In this document: positions 1 through 5,411 of the stretch, piece by piece
How the letters are laid out: the number at the start of each line of letters is the position of its first letter
Position numbering within the stretch: position 1 is the stretch's first letter
From: DATDEW01 sp046590205
GTDB lineage: Bacteria > Bacteroidota > Ignavibacteria > Palsa-1295
Length of the DNA: 16,779 bases
Reading direction: 5' to 3'
Assembly: GCA_046590205.1 (NCBI GenBank)
Contig: JBKJTT010000059.1
Coordinates: forward strand, 1 to 16,779
Position numbers and translations under genes: made by a program
Notes under the pieces: model-generated
Database searches by the model: none
The model's input: the letters and a program-made list of their open reading frames with translations, nothing else
What the model was told of the DNA's origin: nothing

Positions 1-686
1 GCGATGAGCGCTTTCGGCTCGGCGATGTTCACATCACCAAGCATTGCGAAGCTGGCCGTAACGCCGCCTGTAGTTGGGTCTGTTAGGATGCTAATGTAAG
101 GAAGTTTTGCATCGGCAAGCTGTGCGAGTTTCGCACTTGTCTTTGCCATCTGCATAAGTGATATTGCTGCTTCTTGCATACGCGCTCCGCCGGAGCTACT
201 AATCATGATATACGGACAACGTGAAGCTATCGCCGTATCAATGCCGCGTGCGAATTTCTCGCCGACGACTGAACCCATCGAGCCGCCGACAAATCCGAAA
301 TCCATCGCGCCAACGACAGCAAACTCACTCTCAATCGTACCTTTTGCAAGCCGCATGGACTCGTTCAGGTGCGATTTCTTCCGAGCATCAGCTACACGAA
401 GAGGGTAGCCCTTTGTATCAGTGAACCCAAGCGGATCGGCAGGGATGAGATTGCCTGCAAGCTCCTCGAAGTTGCCTTCATCGAAGAGAATATCGAAATA
501 TTCTTTCGAGCCGATGCGGAAATGCTTCTCGCATTTCGGGCAGGTGAAGAGGCTATCTTCAAGCTGTTTTTTATAGAGAATTTCTTTGCAGTCGGGGCAT
601 TTCGTCCACATGCCATCGGGCATGTTGTCGGCTTCCCGTTTATCTGCAGTATCTATCTTGTCTTTCGATCGTGCGAACCACGCCAT
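1..686 (-). CDS. accD: Acetyl-CoA carboxylase carboxyltransferase subunit beta (partial, 3' end outside window)
   Basis: AccD pairs with AccA to transfer the carboxyl group from carboxybiotin to acetyl-CoA, giving malonyl-CoA for fatty acid synthesis in the cytoplasm. The protein opens MAWFARSKDK, and its first 80 residues carry the AccD zinc ribbon: two CPxC knuckles (CPDC about residues 30-33, CPKC about 50-53). The carboxyltransferase core follows with FVGGSMGSVVGEKF, SSSGGARMQEA and TDPTTGGVTASFAMLGD, all family signatures around the oxyanion and acetyl-CoA site. About 228 residues are visible and the family is usually 280-300, so roughly the last fifth lies beyond the left edge. The ATG at 686 is chosen because MAWF-type starts are usual for AccD and nothing conserved lies upstream. 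It is divergent from the DUF4835 gene, sharing a 116-nt intergenic region. The accA gene is not in view. Confidence 0.96.
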   Translation of the reverse strand, partial: MAWFARSKDKIDTADKREADNMPDGMWTKCPDCKEILYKKQLEDSLFTCPKCEKHFRIGSKEYFDILFDEGNFEELAGNLIPADPLGFTDTKGYPLRVADARKKSHLNESMRLAKGTIESEFAVVGAMDFGFVGGSMGSVVGEKFARGIDTAIASRCPYIMISSSGGARMQEAAISLMQMAKTSAKLAQLADAKLPYISILTDPTTGGVTASFAMLGDVNIAEPKALI

Positions 687-775
687 AAAATCTGTTGTGT
701 AATGTGTAAAATGACAGGCAATTCATCGTGCCGTCACGCTATCGGAGAATCATTTTCCCCTCAAAAACGTAGCAA

Positions 776-788
776 TATACTACATTTT
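776..788 (+). promoter_or_regulatory. Candidate promoter -10/-7 region of the DUF4835 gene
   Basis: TACATTTT at 781-788 matches the Bacteroidota -7 element TAnnTTTG at 7 of 8 positions, and TATACT at 776-781 overlaps it as a possible sigma70-like -10. TTTC at 754-757 is a weak -33 candidate. The ATG follows 15 nt later. No transcript data support it; this is a match by eye. Confidence 0.28.
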
Positions 789-802
789 AACGCTGAATAA
801 GA

Positions 803-1702
803 ATGAAGCTCCGCATCCTCTTTGTTTTGTGCCTTTTTACGCTCGGTATCCGCGCCTCGCTTGCACAAGAACTACAAGCAAAAGTTGTTGTAAACTTAAA
901 CAACCCTACCGAAGATGTTCGCCGCAACTGGGAATCCTTCGCTAGTGATGTTGAGGCATATTTGAATTCCTATAATTGGACAACAAACTTTTCAGGTGAC
1001 AGGATTCAGTGCAATTTCACTTTTAATATTACCGGATCAGGGACAGCACAACTTTATATCACGAGTAACCGCCCGCTTGCCAACTCGAAATTAACGACAA
1101 CTCTTGCCCGATTCTCTGATGAAAAAGTACAGTTCAATTATATCAGGGGGCAATCGCTCAATCATGGTCAGCAGTATCGCGAGCTTGAGTCGATACTTGA
1201 TTACTATGCGAACATCATTCTTGCGCAAGAGTTTGATGCATACGGACAAATTGATGGCGATCTTTTTTATCAGAATGCTCTAACCCACGCCCTTGTAGCA
1301 AATTCTTCAAGTGGATTTGGTTGGGATAGATTATTTACTTCTGCCGGTGCATTCAGTCGTTATGGATATGCAGAAGATGCTTCGAATGCAAGCTCGCGGC
1401 CAATTCGCCAAATCATGAGCAATTATCACTTCAATGTACTTGATCTACTCGCAACCAACGAAGAAAAAGCCCGCACTAATTATGCGAGATTTATTGATTC
1501 ACTTATTACCCTCAAGCGTGACGCATCAACCCTTGACCGCAGTGTCTATTTCAAGGCAATGCTCGAAGCGAAGTACGCCGAGTTCGCCGAGTTCGGCAGA
1601 TGGTTCAAGGACAACATAGACCTATACTACCGCAAACTCGAGTACCTCGACCCCACGCACCAGACGTACTACGAGACAGTGAAGATGAAGTACAAAGAGT
1701 AA
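803..1702 (+). CDS. Exported DUF4835 family protein
   Basis: A 299-residue protein with a clear Sec signal peptide (KLR, then a hydrophobic stretch, cleavage probably after SLA near residue 21). The mature part begins ELQAKVVVNLNNP and matches the DUF4835 pattern known from Bacteroidota: an early 'NW.. F..D...YLN...WT' segment, 'RIQCNFTFNI', 'SNRPLANS', then 'ILDYYANIILAQEFDAYG' and 'YFQ/FYQNA' motifs. The family is about 300 residues, so this copy looks complete. Its molecular role is not well established. Some annotation pipelines link it to the type IX secretion system under the name PorD; I recall this from memory and am not certain. The T9SS-sorted proteins elsewhere in the window would fit. 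It is divergent from accD and followed by a weak hairpin, so it is probably transcribed alone. Confidence 0.85.
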   Translation: MKLRILFVLCLFTLGIRASLAQELQAKVVVNLNNPTEDVRRNWESFASDVEAYLNSYNWTTNFSGDRIQCNFTFNITGSGTAQLYITSNRPLANSKLTTTLARFSDEKVQFNYIRGQSLNHGQQYRELESILDYYANIILAQEFDAYGQIDGDLFYQNALTHALVANSSSGFGWDRLFTSAGAFSRYGYAEDASNASSRPIRQIMSNYHFNVLDLLATNEEKARTNYARFIDSLITLKRDASTLDRSVYFKAMLEAKYAEFAEFGRWFKDNIDLYYRKLEYLDPTHQTYYETVKMKYKE

Positions 1703-1768
1703 TAATTAGTCTTTCGTCGGCAGAAGAAAGGAGGGGGTGAATACTGCTCACAATGCCCAATAATCATG

Positions 1769-1799
1769 AAACTTCGCGCCAAATGGCGTAGTTTTATTT
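1769..1799 (+). terminator. Weak rho-independent terminator-like hairpin after the DUF4835 gene
   Basis: Outer arms AAACT (1769-1773) and AGTTT (1790-1794) and inner arms CGCC (1777-1780) and GGCG (1785-1788) close an AAAT loop, with a small asymmetric internal loop. A T-rich run follows (TTTTATTT). It separates the DUF4835 gene from tRNA-Pro. The inner GC stem is short, so termination would be moderate. Confidence 0.42.
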
Positions 1800-1828
1800 G
1801 CGTATTTTGCAACTCTTGATGTTTGTTT

Positions 1829-1905
<77 letters not shown>

Positions 1906-1976
1906 CTATTAAGAGTATCATACACTCCCTCTCTAATCCGAACAGTATATCTTCCCTGCTTGTTAGTATCGGTGAA

Positions 1977-2681
1977 GTGAATGAACCCATTACCATAGTA
2001 CAAAATGCGCTGACCGTTGCCCAAAAAGAACGTCGTGATACGCTCCGTATCAACGAGATATTCTTTTCCATTCAAGGTGAAGGTACCCGTGCCGGCGAAC
2101 CATGTGTCTTCGTCCGTCTGACGGGCTGTGGCCTGCGCTGCACCTATTGCGATACGGAGTATGCCTTTTATGAAGGCAATGACAAGTCACTCGGCGAAGT
2201 ATTAGAACAGGTACGGTCGTATGGATGCAATCTTGTCGAACTCACAGGCGGAGAGCCACTTGAGCAGGAAGCGGCATTTGTCTTCTTGAAGATGCTCTGC
2301 GATGAAGGGTATGACGTTATGGTAGAAACCGGCGGACACGTCAGCATCGAAAATGTTGATACCCGTGTCAAGCGCATCATAGACTTGAAGACACCTTCAT
2401 CAGCAATGACCAGGCGTAACCTTTATGACAATATTAAGTATCTTACGCCGCATGACGAGGTGAAGTTCGTCATCGGTTCGCGTGAAGATTACGGCTGGAT
2501 GAAAGAACAGATAGAGTTTTTTGGTTTGAATAGTAAGGTAGGTACTATCCTTGTATCGGCAGTACATGGTAAACTCTCGATGCGAGAGCTTGCAGAGTGG
2601 ATACTCACTGATAAACTAAATGTAAAGCTGCAAACCCAGCTTCACAAACTCATTTGGCCGGATATTGAGAGGGGAGTGTAA
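1977..2681 (+). CDS. queE: 7-carboxy-7-deazaguanine synthase (radical SAM)
   Basis: QueE is a radical SAM enzyme that rearranges 6-carboxy-5,6,7,8-tetrahydropterin to 7-carboxy-7-deazaguanine in preQ0/queuosine synthesis. The family opening NEIFFSIQGEGT is at residues 26-37. The radical SAM cluster motif is CGLRCTYC (Cys51, Cys55, Cys58), followed directly by DT as in QueE. The SAM-binding GGEP motif is at 91-94. At 234 residues it is slightly longer than usual because about 20 residues precede the conserved start. The start is a GTG; no ATG, GTG or TTG occurs in frame between it and the conserved NEIF, so the extension is probably real. It is the first gene of the que block, 14 nt before the DUF433 gene, and queF, queD and queC lie downstream. 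Confidence 0.94.
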   Translation: MNEPITIVQNALTVAQKERRDTLRINEIFFSIQGEGTRAGEPCVFVRLTGCGLRCTYCDTEYAFYEGNDKSLGEVLEQVRSYGCNLVELTGGEPLEQEAAFVFLKMLCDEGYDVMVETGGHVSIENVDTRVKRIIDLKTPSSAMTRRNLYDNIKYLTPHDEVKFVIGSREDYGWMKEQIEFFGLNSKVGTILVSAVHGKLSMRELAEWILTDKLNVKLQTQLHKLIWPDIERGV

Positions 2682-2695
2682 GAAAGGAAAAGAAT

Positions 2696-2929
2696 ATGCG
2701 ATATGATGCAATAACCATAGATTCTGATATCATGAGTGGAACTCCCGTTTTTACGGGCACGAGAGTTGCAATCCAAACTCTTTTTGACTACATCGAAACA
2801 GGTGAAAGGCTTGAGGATTTCCTCGAAGATTTTCCGAGCGTGAGCGAGCCGATAGCACTTTCAGTACTTGAGTTGGCAGGGAAGTTAGTAACATCAGAAA
2901 AGATTCTTCATGAAGATATTATTAGATGA
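2696..2929 (+). CDS. DUF433 family protein, probable antitoxin
   Basis: A 77-residue protein whose pattern MSGTPVFTGTRVAIQTLFDY (residues 14-33), then GERLEDFLEDFPSVS, is the DUF433 signature. DUF433 proteins are small and helix-rich, with a predicted winged-helix-like DNA-binding part, and are commonly paired with PIN-like toxins (VapB45 type). It is preceded by an A/G-rich AAGAAAGGAAAAG segment that can serve as a ribosome binding site. Its 3' end overlaps the next gene by 20 nt, as is usual for toxin-antitoxin pairs. Calling it an antitoxin is inference from family and pairing. It sits between queE and queF, where no metabolic role is apparent. Confidence 0.85.
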   Translation: MRYDAITIDSDIMSGTPVFTGTRVAIQTLFDYIETGERLEDFLEDFPSVSEPIALSVLELAGKLVTSEKILHEDIIR

Positions 2930-3230
2930 GAATATCCCTCGTCAGTGCAAGCGAGATTTTCCGAACGAACATACTGTTGTCACTGTCAATGAAGTCGGGT
3001 GGGATGGTGTGAAGAACGGTGAGCTGTTAAGACGTATAAGTGAAAATGAATATGACGTGTTCGTAACGACGGATAAGAATCTTCAGCATCAGCAAAACTT
3101 GAATAAATATGCGTTTAAAGTCATTGTCTTAAGGGCAAAACATAATAAGTACTCATATCTAAAGCCGCTCATGCCATCGTTGTTAACGAGCTTGAGCCAA
3201 TCAGAAAAATTAGTAATATCGGGCGAATGA
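2910..3230 (+). CDS. DUF5615 PIN-like protein, probable toxin
   Basis: A 106-residue protein with the DUF5615/Mut7-C-like PIN pattern: LLDENIP at residues 4-10 (acidic Asp6, Glu7), W-x-G-x-x-NGELL at 31-40, and DVFVTTDKNLQHQQN at 49-63, including Asp49 and Asp55. These acidic residues would form the metal site of a PIN-type ribonuclease. Proteins of this family paired with DUF433 are predicted VapC45-type toxins. The length is normal and no residue is visibly missing, so it looks intact. It has no ribosome binding site of its own and overlaps the DUF433 frame by 20 nt, which suggests translational coupling. Toxicity and RNA target are unknown. Confidence 0.83.
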   Translation: MKILLDENIPRQCKRDFPNEHTVVTVNEVGWDGVKNGELLRRISENEYDVFVTTDKNLQHQQNLNKYAFKVIVLRAKHNKYSYLKPLMPSLLTSLSQSEKLVISGE

Positions 3231-3832
3231 GAAATACTCTAAAACATGTTATCTTTTATATCCTTCTCTTTGGTTCGCAGGTGTCGCTCTATGCTCAAGA
3301 GCAAACCATAAACGTTACCAACTACCTCACAGAGGACTACCGCGACTATCCTTTTACGAAGATAAGTTTGAAGCTGCCGGATGGCTTCGCGTTCAGCCCT
3401 ATTGACAACGGATTCCGCAATGAGAAGACGAAGAGCGTTATCCGTATCGAGGAAGTAACTGCGCTGGTGCTTAACGTTGCTGATGGGTTCTTGAGGAGAT
3501 TTGATATAACAACTGCAATTGATTCGTTCGGCTTTACCCTGCGAGAGAAGATGAGCGTTATACTCAATAATAAGTATAGCGGATTTCTCGTTGGGCTATC
3601 GGCAGAAGTTGATGGTGATGACTATAACCACGTTTGGTTATTCATCGGCGATGAATCTAGAACGTATGTGATAAAGGCAATGACACCAGAGGACAATGGC
3701 GAAGGCGAGATTCGTACGCTTCGTGCTGCCATTCTCTCGGCATTCTATGACCCAACGCGAATAATGCTTGCGCCCGGTCAGGACCCGTCGACGACAAGTT
3801 CGTCTTCATGCAAATGTAATGATAAAAAATAA
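3227..3832 (+). CDS. Exported protein of unknown function
   Basis: I do not recognise this 201-residue protein. It has a Sec signal peptide (MRNTLKHVIFYILLFGS, cleavage probably after SLYA near residue 23) and no lipobox cysteine. The mature part alternates beta-like stretches (ISLKLPDGFAFSP, YNHVWLFIGDES, TYVIKAM) with helices, ending in LRAAILSAFYDP. This arrangement is reminiscent of small DcrB/PsbP/Mog1-like sandwiches, but that is a guess. The tail is a Ser/Thr-rich linker with a CKC pair (SSSSCKCNDKK). Its ATG overlaps the DUF5615 stop codon (ATGA), so it is translationally coupled to the toxin-like gene, and it ends 21 nt before queF. Whether it belongs to the toxin pair or to the que operon cannot be told. 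Confidence 0.8.
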   Translation: MRNTLKHVIFYILLFGSQVSLYAQEQTINVTNYLTEDYRDYPFTKISLKLPDGFAFSPIDNGFRNEKTKSVIRIEEVTALVLNVADGFLRRFDITTAIDSFGFTLREKMSVILNNKYSGFLVGLSAEVDGDDYNHVWLFIGDESRTYVIKAMTPEDNGEGEIRTLRAAILSAFYDPTRIMLAPGQDPSTTSSSSCKCNDKK

Positions 3833-3850
3833 CTGATACTTACTGATACT
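3832..3850 (+). repeat. Tandem 9-nt direct repeat in front of queF
   Basis: ACTGATACT occurs twice, at 3832-3840 and 3842-3850, separated by one T. The two copies fill nearly the whole gap between the stop of the exported protein and the queF ATG at 3854, and they leave no purine-rich ribosome binding site. It may be a slippage duplication. Confidence 0.7.
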
Positions 3851-3853
3851 ATA

Positions 3854-4258
3854 ATGGCAAAGATACCTGAACTACACGTATTTCCAAACTCGCGACCTGA
3901 ACGCAATTATACAATCATGCATGTTAATCCCGAATTTACATCGGTCTGCCCCATGACGGGCATGCCTGATTTCGGAGAGATAGCGGTCGAGTACGTACCC
4001 GATATGCTCTGCGTTGAATTAAAGTCGTTGAAGTATTACTACTTCGCTTTCCGCAACAAAGGTATCTTCTATGAGTCAGTTGTCAATGAGATACTTGAAG
4101 ATCTTATTGGTGCATTGAAGCCCCGCTCAATGACAGTGATTGGTAAGTTCACGACACGCGGTGGTATTCATTCAACCATTGAGGTCGGATACATTCAGGA
4201 TTTTGATCCTACACCGAAACTGACAAAACGCGTAAAGGTCGTAAAGCTCAAGAAGTAA
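3854..4258 (+). CDS. queF: NADPH-dependent 7-cyano-7-deazaguanine (preQ0) reductase
   Basis: QueF reduces the nitrile of preQ0 to the aminomethyl of preQ1 with two NADPH, the last step before insertion into tRNA. The protein has 134 residues, the short unimodular QueF class of the tunnel-fold family. The catalytic cysteine is in CPMTGMPDFG (Cys32, with Asp39 downstream). The QueF signature ELKSLKYY is at 55-62 and is followed by FRNKGIFYE. The presence of QueF indicates a queuosine product; archaeosine or deazaguanine DNA modification would need only preQ0. Its TAA shares one base with the queD ATG. There is no clear ribosome binding site, as for several genes here. Confidence 0.95.
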   Translation: MAKIPELHVFPNSRPERNYTIMHVNPEFTSVCPMTGMPDFGEIAVEYVPDMLCVELKSLKYYYFAFRNKGIFYESVVNEILEDLIGALKPRSMTVIGKFTTRGGIHSTIEVGYIQDFDPTPKLTKRVKVVKLKK

Positions 4259-4734
4259 TGCTTACACGAATTTCAAAAAGCTTTCGCTGGGAGATGGCGC
4301 ATCGGCTTCCGTTCCATGACGGCGGTTGTCGGAATGTGCACGGGCATTCCTATTCGATGACTATCGAACTCGTCGGTGAGCCGGACCGCAACGGAATGGT
4401 GCTTGACTATTTCGATATGTCGAACATCGTCTCTCCAATCATTGAGGAGATAGATCATTCATTCCTCTGCGACAGCTCGGATGAGCTTTGTCGGGTGTTT
4501 CTGGAGACAAGTAAGCTTAAAGCGGTCTTTGTTGATTTTTCCACAACAGCAGAGAATATCGCCGCATGGATGTTCGAGAAACTTTCCGATGAATTCGTCG
4601 TCTTTAAGAATATCCACGAGATTCGCGTTGTCGTGCAGGAGACTGAACGGACGAGTGCAGAAGTTTCCGGACTTATACGAATCAACATTGCAAACGTCAA
4701 GGTTCTCGAACATCAAGGGCACATGCTTGAATGA
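4258..4734 (+). CDS. queD: 6-carboxy-5,6,7,8-tetrahydropterin synthase
   Basis: QueD converts 7,8-dihydroneopterin triphosphate to 6-carboxy-tetrahydropterin, the substrate of QueE. The 158-residue protein shows the PTPS-fold signatures: zinc ligands His15 (MAHRL), His28 and His30 (NVHGHSY), catalytic Cys24 (GGCRN), the LDYFD segment at 49-53, DHSFL at 66-70 with His67, TAEN at 97-100 and the pterin-anchoring glutamate in VQET (about residue 128). It is slightly longer than the usual 120-150 residues because of extra sequence around 72-95 and a short C-terminal tail. It overlaps queF by 1 nt and queC by 4 nt (ATGA), so the three are translationally coupled. The upstream enzyme FolE is not in the window. 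Confidence 0.94.
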   Translation: MLTRISKSFRWEMAHRLPFHDGGCRNVHGHSYSMTIELVGEPDRNGMVLDYFDMSNIVSPIIEEIDHSFLCDSSDELCRVFLETSKLKAVFVDFSTTAENIAAWMFEKLSDEFVVFKNIHEIRVVVQETERTSAEVSGLIRINIANVKVLEHQGHMLE

Positions 4735-5411
4735 CATCAGTAGTACTTCTATCAGGCGGTATGGATTCAACGCTTACGGCAACAATAGCTAAGCAGGAAT
4801 CCGGTACCCTCGCAGTAATACATTTTAATTATCGTCATCGCACCGAGCGGCGCGAGCTTGCGGCATTCCATGCTGTGGCTGATGCACTCGGTATATCCGA
4901 GCGTCTTGTCGTTGATGTCGAGTGGCTTCGGCAAATTGGCGGTTCAAGTTTGACCGATGAGAAGATGGAAGTTACCAAAGCAGACCTCAATGCAACGAAC
5001 ATCCCATCATCATACGTACCGTTTCGTAATGGTACGTTTCTTGCCATCGCCGCAGGGTGGGCAGAGGTCATTGGGGCAGAGAGAATTTATGTTGGTGCTG
5101 TTGAAGAAGATTCATCGGGGTATCCTGATTGCCGCAAAGTATTCTTTGAAGAGTTCGAGAAGACTATTAATCTTGGTACGAAACCCGAGACAAATATCAA
5201 GATAATTACTCCGGTTATCTCGCTCAAAAAATCTGAGATCGTTCGTAAGTCTCTTGAGTTAGGCACACCACTTTCACTTACGTGGTCATGCTACAAGTCC
5301 GAAGAGTTGGCATGCGGTGAATGTGATTCCTGCGCGTTGCGTCTCCGGGGCTTCGAGTTAGCGGGAGCTGTCGATCCTATACCATACGCCACACGACCAC
5401 ACTATGATTAA
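4731..5411 (+). CDS. queC: 7-cyano-7-deazaguanine (preQ0) synthase
   Basis: QueC uses ATP and ammonia to convert 7-carboxy-7-deazaguanine into preQ0. It is a PP-loop ATP pyrophosphatase: SGGMDST at residues 8-14 is the pyrophosphate-binding loop. Other family marks are FNYRHRTERRE (32-42), the PFRNGTFLAIAA segment (97-108), GAVEEDSSGYPDCR (122-135) and a C-terminal zinc site with Cys187, Cys195, Cys198 and Cys201 (SCY, then CGECDSC). The 226 residues are typical of the family and complete. The ATG overlaps the queD stop, and the last 8 nt overlap the start of the LptD-like gene. Confidence 0.95.
   Translation: MTSVVLLSGGMDSTLTATIAKQESGTLAVIHFNYRHRTERRELAAFHAVADALGISERLVVDVEWLRQIGGSSLTDEKMEVTKADLNATNIPSSYVPFRNGTFLAIAAGWAEVIGAERIYVGAVEEDSSGYPDCRKVFFEEFEKTINLGTKPETNIKIITPVISLKKSEIVRKSLELGTPLSLTWSCYKSEELACGECDSCALRLRGFELAGAVDPIPYATRPHYD

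Noticed and set aside
369..800. Plus-strand frame of 143 codons at 369-800
   Set aside because: It is antisense to accD, which has the zinc ribbon and carboxyltransferase motifs on the minus strand. The plus-strand translation has no recognisable family.
4459..4770. Minus-strand frame of 103 codons across queD/queC
   Set aside because: It is antisense to two well-supported que genes and has no family resemblance.
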